From: Hypnocyclicus thermotrophus
Lineage (GTDB): Bacteria; Fusobacteriota; Fusobacteriia; Fusobacteriales; Fusobacteriaceae
DNA: 64,000 nucleotides
Direction of reading: 5' to 3'
Assembly (NCBI RefSeq): GCF_004365575.1
Contig: NZ_SOBG01000002.1
Coordinates: forward strand, 1-64,000
A program made the position numbers and the translations under genes. The stretch's first letter is position 1, and each line of letters begins with the position of its first letter. Shown piece after piece: positions 34,498-44,700 of the stretch. Under the pieces are notes generated by a model that saw only the letters and a program-made list of their open reading frames with translations, was not told the origin of the DNA and searched no databases.

Positions 34498-35346
34498 ATG
34501 ATAGAAAATGGATTTAATATTACTATTGTAGGCTTTGGACTTATGGGTGCTTCATATGCTATGGCATTAAAAAAATTTCATAAAGGTAAAATTTATGCAG
34601 TAGATATAGATAAAGAGAGTTTATTAAAAGCAAAAGACAGAGGCTTAATTGATGAAGGATTTGTTGAACCAAAAGAACCATTAGAAGATTCTAAATTAGT
34701 TATAATATGTTTGTACCCAAAGCTTTTGGTAAAATTTATAGAAGAAAATAAAGAAAATTTTCAAAACAATGCTATAATTACAGATATATCAGGAGTAAAA
34801 TGCGATTATATAGAAAAAATAGATAACATTTTACAAAAAAAAGCTGATTTTGTTTCAACACATCCTATGGCAGGAAGAGAAAAACAAGGAATGGATTATG
34901 CAGATGCTAATATTTTTCAAAATGCTAATTTTATTATAATAAAAAAAGAAAATAATAAAAAAGAAAATGTAAAACTTATTGAAAATCTTGCTAAAAATAT
35001 GGGATTTTTAAGAGTGACTAAAGTAACAGCTAAAGAACATGACAATATTATAGCATTTACAAGCCAACTAACTCATGCAATAGCTGTATCTCTTGTAAAT
35101 AGTGACGATGAAAAATTTAACACAAAATTATTTATAGGAGATAGTTATAGAGATCTTACGAGAATAGCTAAAATAAATAGTGAATTGTGGAGTGAATTGT
35201 TTTTAGAAAATAAAGAAAACTTAATATATAGAATAGATAATTTTATAGATAAATTAGAAACTATAAAAAATGCTTTATTAAATGAAGATAAAGATAGATT
35301 AATAAAAGAGTTTAAAGAGTCATCAGATAGAAGAGATAGATTTTAG
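34498..35346 (+). CDS. tyrA: Prephenate dehydrogenase
   Basis: TyrA oxidatively decarboxylates prephenate to hydroxyphenylpyruvate for tyrosine. The 282-residue protein has a Rossmann start (IVGFGLMGASYAMAL, Asp of YAVDID favours NAD), the STHPMAGREKQG motif with the prephenate-site His, and the C-terminal helical dimerisation domain with TSQLTHAIAVSL. It lacks a C-terminal ACT domain, so feedback control must come from elsewhere, perhaps DAHP synthase. It lies 16 bases after aroF. Confidence 0.93.
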   Translation: MIENGFNITIVGFGLMGASYAMALKKFHKGKIYAVDIDKESLLKAKDRGLIDEGFVEPKEPLEDSKLVIICLYPKLLVKFIEENKENFQNNAIITDISGVKCDYIEKIDNILQKKADFVSTHPMAGREKQGMDYADANIFQNANFIIIKKENNKKENVKLIENLAKNMGFLRVTKVTAKEHDNIIAFTSQLTHAIAVSLVNSDDEKFNTKLFIGDSYRDLTRIAKINSELWSELFLENKENLIYRIDNFIDKLETIKNALLNEDKDRLIKEFKESSDRRDRF

Positions 35347-35359
35347 GAGGATATTAACT

Positions 35360-36646
35360 ATGAAGAAAGTAATAATAAATCCAGAAAAAAATAATATAAA
35401 AGGAGAAATAGTAATTCCACCTTCAAAAAGTTATGCACATAGAGCTATTATATGTGCTTCGCTTGCAAAAGGAAGAAGTATAATTGAAAATATAGATTAT
35501 TCTGTTGATATAAATTCTACAATAGAAATAATGACAAAAATGGGTGCGAAAATTGAAAAAAATGGAAGTGTTTTAACTATAGATGGAACAGATAATATAA
35601 AAATAACAGATATAGATTTAAATTGTAATGAATCAGGATCAACAATCAGATTTCTTATCCCTTTAGCATTAGCAAGATATAATAGGGCTAAATTTTTAGG
35701 GAAAGGTAAATTAATTACTAGACCACTTGATGTTTATTATAATATATTTGAAAAACAAGGAATTAAATATGAAACAGATAATGGGAAATTGCCACTTTTT
35801 GTAGAAGGAGAATTAAAACCAGATACTTTTATAATACCGGGGAATATTAGTTCACAATTTATAAGTGGGCTTATGTTTACATTACCTTTATTGAATGGCG
35901 ATTCTATCATAAAAATAAAAGGAAATTTAGAGTCTAAAGCTTATGTGGATTTAACACTTGACATGTTAAATAGATTTGGAATAGAGATAGAAAATAGAGA
36001 TTATCAAAATTTTTATATAAAAGGAAATCAAAAATATAAAGCACAAAATTATAGAGTAGAAGGAGATTTTTCTCAAGCAGCTTTTTGGATAGTAGCTGGA
36101 TTAATTGGAGAAAATCCAATTACGTTAAAAGGAATGAACATTAATTCGCTTCAAGGAGACAAAGAGATATTAAATATAGCTAAAAGAATGGGCGGGCAAC
36201 TAGATATAAAAGAAGAAGAAATTATAGTTTATCCTTCTAAAACAAAAGGAATAAAAATAGATGTATCTCAGTGTCCAGATATAGGGCCTATTTTATCAGT
36301 ACTTGGAAGTGTATCAGAAGGAGAAACTAATATAGTCAATGCTGAAAGACTTAGAATAAAAGAATGCGATAGAATAACGGCATCAGTATCAGAACTTGCA
36401 AAGCTTGGGGCAAATATACAAGAAATAGAAGATTCTATAAAAATAATAGGAGTTGAAAGATTATCAGGAAATAAAACAGATAGTTGGAATGACCATAGAA
36501 TAGCAATGTCTTTAGCGATAGCATCAATTAAAATAGATGGAGAAATAGAGATAAATAATAGCGAATGTGTAAAAAAATCATATCCTAGTTTTTGGAAGGA
36601 ATTTACAAAAATAGGAGGTCATTTAAATGAGTGCAACGTGGGGTGA
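35360..36646 (+). CDS. aroA: 3-phosphoshikimate 1-carboxyvinyltransferase (EPSP synthase)
   Basis: This enzyme joins phosphoenolpyruvate and shikimate 3-phosphate. The 428-residue protein has PPSKSYAHRAIICASLA near the N-terminus, NCNESGSTIRFLIPL (the glyphosate-site loop, here with NESGSTIRF), the SSQFISGLM segment, ERLRIKECDRI and NDHRIAMSLAIA. It is preceded by AGGAGG. Its last 20 bases overlap aroC, so translation of the two is coupled. Confidence 0.96.
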   Translation: MKKVIINPEKNNIKGEIVIPPSKSYAHRAIICASLAKGRSIIENIDYSVDINSTIEIMTKMGAKIEKNGSVLTIDGTDNIKITDIDLNCNESGSTIRFLIPLALARYNRAKFLGKGKLITRPLDVYYNIFEKQGIKYETDNGKLPLFVEGELKPDTFIIPGNISSQFISGLMFTLPLLNGDSIIKIKGNLESKAYVDLTLDMLNRFGIEIENRDYQNFYIKGNQKYKAQNYRVEGDFSQAAFWIVAGLIGENPITLKGMNINSLQGDKEILNIAKRMGGQLDIKEEEIIVYPSKTKGIKIDVSQCPDIGPILSVLGSVSEGETNIVNAERLRIKECDRITASVSELAKLGANIQEIEDSIKIIGVERLSGNKTDSWNDHRIAMSLAIASIKIDGEIEINNSECVKKSYPSFWKEFTKIGGHLNECNVG

Positions 36647-37730
36647 AAATATTAAATTGACAATATTTGGAGAATCACATGGACCGGGAGTGGGAATAGT
36701 TATAGATGGACTTCCACCAGGACTTCAGATAGATATGGAGTTTGTTAGAAATGAATTAGAAAGAAGAGCAACAGGTAAAAACATGCTAATGACAGCTAGG
36801 AAAGAACCGGATGCGATAGAAATAATTAGTGGATATTTTGATTATCATACGACAGGGGGGCCGCTTTCTTTTGTAATAAAAAATAAAGATCAAAAATCAA
36901 AAGATTATTCACAATTAAAAAATTGGATGAGACCAGGACATGCAGATTATACAGGAAATGTAAAATATAGAGGATTTAATGATTATAGAGGTGGGGGCCA
37001 TTTTTCAGCTAGAATTACAACTCCTTTTGTTGTAGCTGGTGCTATTGCAAAACAAATTCTTGCAAAAGAAAATATTTATATTGGTTCACATATAAAAAGT
37101 ATAGCAAATATAGAAGATAGAGATTTTGAAGAAAAAGATTTAAATAAAAATATATTTGGTGAATTAGCCAAAGAACAGCTATGTGTATTAAATAAAGAAG
37201 TAGCTAATAAAATGAGAGATGAAATATTACAAGCAAGAGAAGAACTTGATTCAGTAGGTGGAATAGTAGAAACTGCGATTATAAACCTTCCTGCTGGAGT
37301 TGGAGAACCATTTTTTGAATCAATAGAGAGTAAACTTGCTAGTATGATATTTTCAGTACCGGCAGTAAAAGGTATAGAATTCGGAAAAGGATTTGGAATT
37401 ACTAGACTTAGAGGCTCTGAAGCAAATGATGAGTATTATTATGATAAAAATGGTAATGTAAAAACAAAAACAAATAATAATGCAGGTATACTCGGTGGGA
37501 TATCTAATGGTATGCCTATAGTATTTAAAACAGCATTAAAACCAACAGCTTCTATTTCTAAACCTCAAAAAAGTATAAATATAGAAACAAAAAAAGAGGA
37601 AGAGTTTGCTATAACAGGAAGACATGACCCATGTATAGTTCCTAGAGCAGTAGTAATATTAGAGTCAGCAGCAGCTCTTACAATTCTAGATATGTTAATA
37701 GAAAGTAGGAGATATAATGGATTTAAATAA
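36627..37730 (+). CDS. aroC: Chorismate synthase
   Basis: AroC turns EPSP into chorismate using reduced flavin. The 367-residue protein has the three signatures of the family: GESHGPGVGIVIDGLPPG near the N-terminus, RGGGHFSARIT with the catalytic His, and GRHDPCIVPRAVVI near the C-terminus. It overlaps aroA by 20 bases and pheA by 14 bases, which suggests tight stoichiometric expression. Confidence 0.97.
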   Translation: MSATWGENIKLTIFGESHGPGVGIVIDGLPPGLQIDMEFVRNELERRATGKNMLMTARKEPDAIEIISGYFDYHTTGGPLSFVIKNKDQKSKDYSQLKNWMRPGHADYTGNVKYRGFNDYRGGGHFSARITTPFVVAGAIAKQILAKENIYIGSHIKSIANIEDRDFEEKDLNKNIFGELAKEQLCVLNKEVANKMRDEILQAREELDSVGGIVETAIINLPAGVGEPFFESIESKLASMIFSVPAVKGIEFGKGFGITRLRGSEANDEYYYDKNGNVKTKTNNNAGILGGISNGMPIVFKTALKPTASISKPQKSINIETKKEEEFAITGRHDPCIVPRAVVILESAAALTILDMLIESRRYNGFK

Positions 37731-38835
37731 ACTTCGTAATGAAATAGATGAAATTGATAAAAAAATAGTAGAACTTATCGAAAGAAGATATGAAATAGCA
37801 ATAGATATAGCTAAATATAAAGAAAAAAATAATATTCCTATATATAATGAGATTAGAGAAAAAGAAGTTATTAATAAAAATTTGAAATATATAGAAAACA
37901 AAGAGTTTATGAATGAAGTAAAAAAAACATTTATAAATATAATGGAACTTAGTAAAGATATTCAAAAAAGAGTGATTAAAATAAAAAAAAATTTAAATGT
38001 AAAAGAAGCTAAAAAAATAGGATTTCAAGGAAGTGAAGGTTCTTTTAGTCATGAAGCTTTATTAAAATACTTTAAAAATTATGAGGAAATAAAAAAATAT
38101 CCTAGTTTTGAAGAAGTTTTTAAAGCAATTAATAAAAGAGATATAGAGTATGGAATAGTTCCAATAGATAATTCTTCTACAGGAGAGATAACAGATACAT
38201 ATGATCTTATTAGAAAATATGGTTTATATATAGTAGGGGAGATAGCTATAAAAATAGAACAAAATTTACTTGGGATATCTGGAGCAAAACTCGAAAATAT
38301 TAAAGAAATTTATTCTCATCCTCAAGGATTTCAACAAAGTAGAGAATTTTTAGATGAACATAAAGATATAAAATTAGTGTCATTTCCAAATACAGCACTT
38401 AGCGCACAATATATAAAAGAGCAAAATGATAAATCAAAAGGTGCTATTGCTAGTATTAGAGCAAAAGAAGAGTATGGATTAGAGATAATAGTGCCAAGTA
38501 TAAATTCTAATAAAAATAACTATACAAGATTTGTTATAGTAGGAGAAAATTTTGAAAAAAGTATTGAAAATAATAAAATAAGCATAATTGTATCAACTCC
38601 ACATAAAACAGGAGGATTATATAAATTTATTAAAAAATTTGCTGACAATAATCTAAATATGTTAAGTATTAAATCAAGACCTATTCAAGATAGACCATGG
38701 GAATATTTCTTTTATATTGATTTTGAAGGAAATTTAGAAGATGAAAATGTAAAAGATACATTAGAATATTTTAAAAAAGAGAGTGGATATTTTAAATTTT
38801 TAGGTAATTATAAAAAAGATGATAATATTTTATAG
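37717..38835 (+). CDS. pheA: Bifunctional chorismate mutase/prephenate dehydratase (P-protein)
   Basis: The 372-residue protein has three domains: an AroQ-type chorismate mutase (about 1-88, LRNEIDEIDKKIVELIERRYEIA), prephenate dehydratase (about 100-280, starting GFQGSEGSFSHEAL, with PIDNSSTGEITDTYDLI and the catalytic TRFVIVG), and a C-terminal ACT domain (about 290-368, containing LNMLSIKSRPI, the ESRP-like Phe-binding site). It makes phenylpyruvate for phenylalanine and is expected to be feedback inhibited by Phe. The start overlaps aroC. Confidence 0.95.
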   Translation: MDLNKLRNEIDEIDKKIVELIERRYEIAIDIAKYKEKNNIPIYNEIREKEVINKNLKYIENKEFMNEVKKTFINIMELSKDIQKRVIKIKKNLNVKEAKKIGFQGSEGSFSHEALLKYFKNYEEIKKYPSFEEVFKAINKRDIEYGIVPIDNSSTGEITDTYDLIRKYGLYIVGEIAIKIEQNLLGISGAKLENIKEIYSHPQGFQQSREFLDEHKDIKLVSFPNTALSAQYIKEQNDKSKGAIASIRAKEEYGLEIIVPSINSNKNNYTRFVIVGENFEKSIENNKISIIVSTPHKTGGLYKFIKKFADNNLNMLSIKSRPIQDRPWEYFFYIDFEGNLEDENVKDTLEYFKKESGYFKFLGNYKKDDNIL

Positions 38836-38844
38836 GGGGAAATT

Positions 38845-40161
38845 ATGTCATATGGATTATTAGGAGAAAAGCTTGGACATAGTTATTCAAAAATTATACA
38901 TGAAGATTTTTATAAGATACAAAATCTCAATTATTTATATGAATTGATTGAGATAAAAAAAGAAAATTTAAAAGAGATAGAAAAAAAAATAAGAAGCAAA
39001 CAATTATCAGGTGTAAATATAACTATTCCATATAAAACAGAATTTATAAAATATTTAGATATTATAAGTGAAAATGCAAAAGCTATTGGTGCAGTTAATA
39101 CAATATATTTAAAAAATGGAAAACTTATTGGAGATAATACAGATTATTATGGATTTAAAATGACGTTAGAATATAATAATATTAATTGTAAAGATAAAAA
39201 TGTATATATTTTAGGAAGTGGAGGTTCTGCTAGAGCAATACTTAAATGTATATTAGACCTTGGAGGAAAAGTATTTATAGTTAGTAGAAATAAAAATAAA
39301 GCAGAAGAAAAATTTAAAGATAGTTTTAAAAAGATTAATTATTTAGATTACTCTCAATTAAAAGATATAGATAAAGATGATAATATTCTAATAAATTGTA
39401 CACCAATAGGAATGTATCCTAAAGTAGAAGACTCACCTATAGAAAAAGAGATAATAAAAAATTTTAAAGCAGTAATAGATATTATTTATAATCCTGAAAC
39501 TACAAAATTATTAAAATACGCAAAAGAAAAAAATATAAAATATGTAAATGGCCTTTTTATGCTTGTAGCACAGGCAATAAAAGCAGAAGAATTTTGGGGA
39601 AATATAGAAGAAAATTTATTTGAAATAATAGAAAAAATATATTTTAAGTTGAAACTACAATTATATAAAAATAATATAGTGCTTATAGGTATGCCAGGTT
39701 CAGGAAAAACAAGTTTTGGTAAGCGTATATCAGAAAAACTAAATAGAAAATTTGTTGATTTAGATGAAGAAATAGAAAAAGTTAAAAATATGAGTATTTC
39801 TCAAATTTTTGAAAAGTATGGGGAAAAAAAATTTAGAGAAATTGAAAGTGAAATAACACAAAAATTTTCAAAACAAAAAGATTTAATAATATCTACTGGT
39901 GGTGGAATTATTAAAAATAATAAAAATATTGAAGCTCTAAAAGAAAATGGAATAATTATTTTTATTGATAGATCTTTAGAAAACTTAATAAATGATATAG
40001 ATGTAAAGCATAGACCGTTATTAAAAAATAATGTAGAACATATAAAAATACTTTATAATGAAAGATACTCGATTTATAATAAAGCAGCCGATATAATAGT
40101 TAAAAATAATACTAATTTTAATAATGTATTAGAAAAAATTTTAAATAATATTGTAATCTAG
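38845..40161 (+). CDS. Fused shikimate dehydrogenase-shikimate kinase (AroE-AroK)
   Basis: One 438-residue chain carries two pathway enzymes. Residues 1-265 are shikimate dehydrogenase: shikimate-binding S13/S15 (GHSYSKIIHE), catalytic Lys64 (IPYK), Asn85, Asp100 (DNTDYYG) and the Rossmann GSGGSAR at 124-130. Residues 272-438 are shikimate kinase: Walker A GMPGSGKT at 282-289, Asp305/Asp307 (VDLDEEIE), Arg331, GGG at 352-354 and Arg390 (HRPLL). It supplies shikimate 3-phosphate to aroA upstream. All key residues of both halves are present. It ends the operon. The reading frame is continuous across the junction, so a sequencing fusion is not needed. Confidence 0.93.
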   Translation: MSYGLLGEKLGHSYSKIIHEDFYKIQNLNYLYELIEIKKENLKEIEKKIRSKQLSGVNITIPYKTEFIKYLDIISENAKAIGAVNTIYLKNGKLIGDNTDYYGFKMTLEYNNINCKDKNVYILGSGGSARAILKCILDLGGKVFIVSRNKNKAEEKFKDSFKKINYLDYSQLKDIDKDDNILINCTPIGMYPKVEDSPIEKEIIKNFKAVIDIIYNPETTKLLKYAKEKNIKYVNGLFMLVAQAIKAEEFWGNIEENLFEIIEKIYFKLKLQLYKNNIVLIGMPGSGKTSFGKRISEKLNRKFVDLDEEIEKVKNMSISQIFEKYGEKKFREIESEITQKFSKQKDLIISTGGGIIKNNKNIEALKENGIIIFIDRSLENLINDIDVKHRPLLKNNVEHIKILYNERYSIYNKAADIIVKNNTNFNNVLEKILNNIVI

Positions 40162-40183
40162 ATAATTCTAGATTACTTTTTTT
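40153..40183 (+). terminator. Terminator of the aromatic operon
   Basis: A 10-bp stem (GTAATCTAGA/TCTAGATTAC, 4-nt loop) is followed by T7. The stop codon of the fused gene lies in the left arm. Confidence 0.93.
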
Positions 40184-40222
40184 ATATATGATATAATATG
40201 AGAAAAAGAAAGGTAATATAGA

Positions 40223-41110
40223 ATGAATAAATTAAGTAACAGATTGTTAGCAATATTTGCATGTTTTTTATGGTCAACAGCATTTGTAGGAATTAAAATA
40301 GGATATACTTATTATAGTTCACCTTTTAATTTTGCAGGTTTAAGATTTACTTTAGCAGGAGTTTTACTATTACCATTAATATATAAAGAAAAATTATTTA
40401 AAATATTAAAAGATAATTTAAAATTTATATTTTTTATTAGTTTAGCTCAAACTGGTATAGGATATGCTATATTTTATAGTGCTATGAAATATGTAGATGG
40501 AGCAGTAGCAGCTATAGTTATAGGGGCTTCTCCACTTATTACAGCTATTTTATCACATTATTTATTAGATAATGATAAGATGAGTAAAGCTAAATTTTTA
40601 GCACTCATTAGTGGAATGTTAGGAATAATATTAATAAGTTTATCAACAAAACCATTTAGTGTAAATGGATTAAAATCAATGTTAGGAATTGGATTACTTT
40701 TATTTAATTCAATACTTGGTGGAATAGTAAATATAAAAATATCTAAAAATAAAATAGTAATAAATCCTATAGTATTATCTTCATTACAAATGATAATAGG
40801 AGGTATATTTTTATTAATAATAGGTAGGGTATTTGAAGGAAAAATTTATTTTGATTTTCCGATTGTATTTTATATTAGTTTATTATGGCTTGCTTTTTTA
40901 TCAGCAGCAGCAATATCTATATGGTTTAAATTATTAAAATCAAAAGATATAAAAGTATCAGAGCTTAATATGTGGAAATTTTTAATACCACTTTTAGGAG
41001 CTTTTTTAAGCTGGATAATATTACCTAATGAAAATCCAAATTTTTTATCAATAATAGGGATGATAATAATATTAATATCACTTGTATCTTATAATAGAAT
41101 AAAAAAATAG
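40223..41110 (+). CDS. EamA-family DMT transporter
   Basis: The 295-residue protein has ten predicted membrane helices arranged as two EamA repeats (about 8-135 and 150-290), with the family start LLAIFACFLWSTAFVGIKIGY and the GASPLITAIL helix. It would export or import small metabolites such as amino acids. The position just after the aromatic operon hints at an aromatic amino-acid role, but a terminator separates them. A TATAAT box lies about 25 bases upstream without a clear -35. AAAGG precedes the ATG. The Nudix gene follows after 9 bases. Confidence 0.88.
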   Translation: MNKLSNRLLAIFACFLWSTAFVGIKIGYTYYSSPFNFAGLRFTLAGVLLLPLIYKEKLFKILKDNLKFIFFISLAQTGIGYAIFYSAMKYVDGAVAAIVIGASPLITAILSHYLLDNDKMSKAKFLALISGMLGIILISLSTKPFSVNGLKSMLGIGLLLFNSILGGIVNIKISKNKIVINPIVLSSLQMIIGGIFLLIIGRVFEGKIYFDFPIVFYISLLWLAFLSAAAISIWFKLLKSKDIKVSELNMWKFLIPLLGAFLSWIILPNENPNFLSIIGMIIILISLVSYNRIKK

Positions 41111-41119
41111 AGGTGAATT

Positions 41120-41737
41120 ATGAAAAGATTATTAGAAATAGCAAAGCAACTGCAAGCAATATCTCAGTCAGGATTATATTATTCAGAAAACGACTATGAT
41201 TTAGATAGATATAAACAAATAGAAGATTTAAGTGTAGAAATGATAGAGCTTCTTACAAATAATAGTATAGAAAAAATAAAATTAGTACTTTGTAATGATG
41301 ATGGATATAAAACTCCAAAGGTAGATGTAAGAGGAGTTATTTTTGATGAAAAAGATAGAATATTAATGGTAAAAGAAAAAATAGATGAGAAGTGGAGTAT
41401 TCCTGGTGGATGGAGTGATATAGGATATAGTCCTAAAAAAGTAGCTGAAAAAGAAGTGTTTGAAGAAGCAGGACTTGTAGTAGAAGCTCAAAAATTACTT
41501 GCTGTATTAGATAAAAGTTATCATAAGCATCCAAGTGATATAAATCATGTGTATAAAATGTTTATTTCGTGTAAGGTAGTAGGTGGAGAATTAAAGAAAG
41601 GTATGGAAACTCTTGATGTAGGATATTTTGATATTAATGATTTACCCGAACTATCTATAACAAGAATAACAAAAGAACAAATAGATATGTTATATAAATT
41701 TCATAAAGGTATTTATACGGAAACAATATGTGATTAA
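41120..41737 (+). CDS. Nudix hydrolase with N-terminal helical domain
   Basis: The 205-residue protein has an N-terminal helical domain (about 1-60, as in the Nudix_N2-type ADP-ribose pyrophosphatase subfamily) and a Nudix domain. The box reads GGWSDIGYSPKKVAEKEVFEEAGL: the first Glu of GxxxxxE is Tyr and the Arg of REUxEE is Lys, while the metal-binding EVFEE core is intact. It probably hydrolyses a nucleoside diphosphate linked to a sugar or other group; the exact substrate is unclear. It is likely co-transcribed with the EamA transporter. RBS GAGGTG. Confidence 0.82.
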   Translation: MKRLLEIAKQLQAISQSGLYYSENDYDLDRYKQIEDLSVEMIELLTNNSIEKIKLVLCNDDGYKTPKVDVRGVIFDEKDRILMVKEKIDEKWSIPGGWSDIGYSPKKVAEKEVFEEAGLVVEAQKLLAVLDKSYHKHPSDINHVYKMFISCKVVGGELKKGMETLDVGYFDINDLPELSITRITKEQIDMLYKFHKGIYTETICD

Positions 41738-41740
41738 AAT

Positions 41741-41776
41741 AAAAAGCTCAAAATAGATTTCTATTTGAGCTTTTTA
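41741..41776. terminator. Bidirectional terminator between the Nudix and hybrid-kinase genes
   Basis: An imperfect stem of about 16 bp (AAAAAGCTCAAA... with ...TTTGAGCTTTTT, one bulge) has T5 tails on both strands, placed between two convergent stop codons. Confidence 0.85.
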
Positions 41777-41786
41777 TTATTTATAT

Positions 41787-44700
41787 TTAATTCTCTAAAG
41801 GAAAAGTAATAATGAATTCAGTACCTTTAAAAGGAGCACTTATACATTTGATATTACCTTTTAATCTTTGAGTAACAATGTTGTATACAATATGCATACC
41901 TAAACCACTCCCTCCTTTATCTCGCTTTGTAGTAAAGAATGGATCAAATATTTTTTTTCTATGTTCTTCAGACATTCCTTTACCATTATCTTTATATTTA
42001 AAAATAATTTGATTATCTTTTTTTTCTATTATTATATCTATAATTCCTTCATTAGAATTTTCAAATCCATGATTAAGAGAGTTAATTACAAAATTTGTTA
42101 TAATTTGTGAAAAATCACCTGGATAACTCGTAATTTCAAGCTCTTTATCACATTTAAGATTAATCTCGTAATTAGTTCTTTTTATTTTGGGATATAAACT
42201 AAGAAAAACTTCATTAATATATTCATAAACTTTAAATTTACGCTTATCTTGTATAGTTTGGTCTACAGAGATTTGTTTAAAACTTTTTATTAAATCAGAA
42301 GCTCGATTTAAATTTGATAAAATTAATTTAGAAGATGTATCTGCATCATCTAAATACATTTCTAGATCATTTCTTGTCATAATACTTTTTTCATATTTTT
42401 TCTTTATATTAGAAGTTGATTCTTCTAATGTAGAGGCAGCAGTTACTCCAATTCCTATAGGCGTATTTATTTCATGAGAAATTCCGGCTACAAGACCACC
42501 AAGTACTGCCATTTTTTCAGAAAGAATAAGCTGTTCTTGTGTTTTAGTAAGTTCATCCATTGCTTTTTCTACTTTTTTAACTTCTTCAGCAATTTTTAAC
42601 AATAAATTTGAATTTTGTAATGATAAAGTTGCTTGGGATAAAATCATAAATAAATAATTAATATCTTTTTTATTTATAATTTTTTCAATTTCTAAGACTA
42701 CAGCTCCAACTATTGATTCACCATAGATAGCAGGAATAATAAGTATATGAGTGTTTTTTTTAGTTTTTTTCATATGTATATTTTTATTTGTATCTTTAAA
42801 TAATTTAGGTGTTTTATTTTTTTCAATAAACTCTAAATAAGGATTGTTTTTTAAAGGAACTAAATTTTCTTTTATTACAGTTTGATTAATCAAAGCGTCT
42901 AAAGTATAACTATAGTAACTTTTTTCTATTTTAACTAGATATTCAAAATTAGTATATTTAGAGATATCTTTAAATATCTTTTTCAGTTTAAAAAGTATTT
43001 TTTCACTGTTCAAATCAGAATTAAAGTCATTAGTGATTTTTTGTAATGATTCTAGAGTATCACTTTTTTCTTTTTGTGTAAAGTATTCATATGTACTCTG
43101 TAGAGATACTTCTATTGCATATTTTAAACGAAGTAGAGTATTAACTCTGGCATAAAGCTCTTTTTTTTCAAACGGTTTTGTTATATAATCATTGGCTCCT
43201 GATTCAAACCCAAGTATAATGTCTTCTGTTCGATCTTTTGCAGTAAGCATTAATATAGGTAAATTAAATAATGAATAAGTTTTTCTAACTTCTTTACATA
43301 CTTCATAACCAGACATTCTAGGCATCATTACGTCAAGTATAAGTAAATCATAGTTAAAATTTTTAATTTTTTCAAGTGCTTCTTCTCCAGACATAGCAAC
43401 ATCAATATTATAATTTTTTAATAATAATTGGTCTACAAGAACTTGTAAATTTATGTATTCATCATCTACAATAAGGATATTTTTATTTGAATTATTAGGA
43501 TTAAATTTTGGTAAATAAGCTTTATTAAGATTTTGTTTTTCAGCATTTTTAATTCTGTCTTTTAATTTTTTTTCTCTTTTTATTTGTTCTCTTATTACTT
43601 CTTCTTCAAACATTCTGTCTTGATCAACTTCATCGCTAATAGGAAGAGTAAATACAAAAGTAGTTCCTTTTCCTAAAGTAGATTCTACATAAATACTACC
43701 ACCTTGTAATTCGATAAGTTGTTTTGTAATAGAGAGCCCAAGGCCAGTTCCACCAAATTTTCTTGAAATAGAACTATCTCCTTGCTCAAAACTTTCAAAA
43801 ATTTTATCTAGTTTTTCAGGTGCTATACCAATACCACTATCTTTTATATAAAATATAGCAGTATCTTTTTTTTCATTTATTTTTGCATCTATAATAATTT
43901 CTCCTTTATGAGTAAACTTTATAGCATTACCAATAAGATTGTATAAAATTTGCTCAATCCTAGCATCATCACCATAGATTATTGGAAAATTTTTAGAAAT
44001 TTTATTAATTAGTTTTATATCTTTGTTTCCTATCAAAACTCTACAAAGAGTAGTAACGACTGCTGTTATTTGATAAATATCTATATCTTTTAAAGAAATT
44101 TCTAATTCTTTATTTCTAATTTTAGCAAAATCTAATATATCACTAACTAAATTAAATAATCTTTTAGCACTTGACATTATCATATTTAAATTAAATTCAG
44201 TTTTTTTAGAAAGTTTTCCACCAGCGCCTTCTAACAATGATTCTGTTAAACCAATAATTCCATTTAAAGGCGTTCGAAGTTCATGGGAAGTATTTGCCAA
44301 AAAGTCATCTTTTATTTTATCTAATTCCTTTAAACGTTCATTTTTTTTCTCTATTTCTATTATGTTATTTTCTAATTTATCAAGCATATCATTAAAATAA
44401 TGGGCTAAAATTCCAATTTCATCATTATTTTTTATATTTATTCTTTTAGAATAATGACCATTCCCTATATCTTTTGCAGTTTCTATAAATGTGTGTAGAG
44501 GATTTAGTAATATATTTGCAAGTATTAAAAGGAATATAGTAGCAAAAATACATCCGAAAATAGACATAATAATCATATTAAAAATTATAGAAGTAATCGA
44601 ATTATCTAATTGTTTAATATTGCTAGCGATACCGTAAAAGCCAATAATATTGTTATGAAAATCTACTAATGGAGTATAGAGTACATAATAATTATTATTA

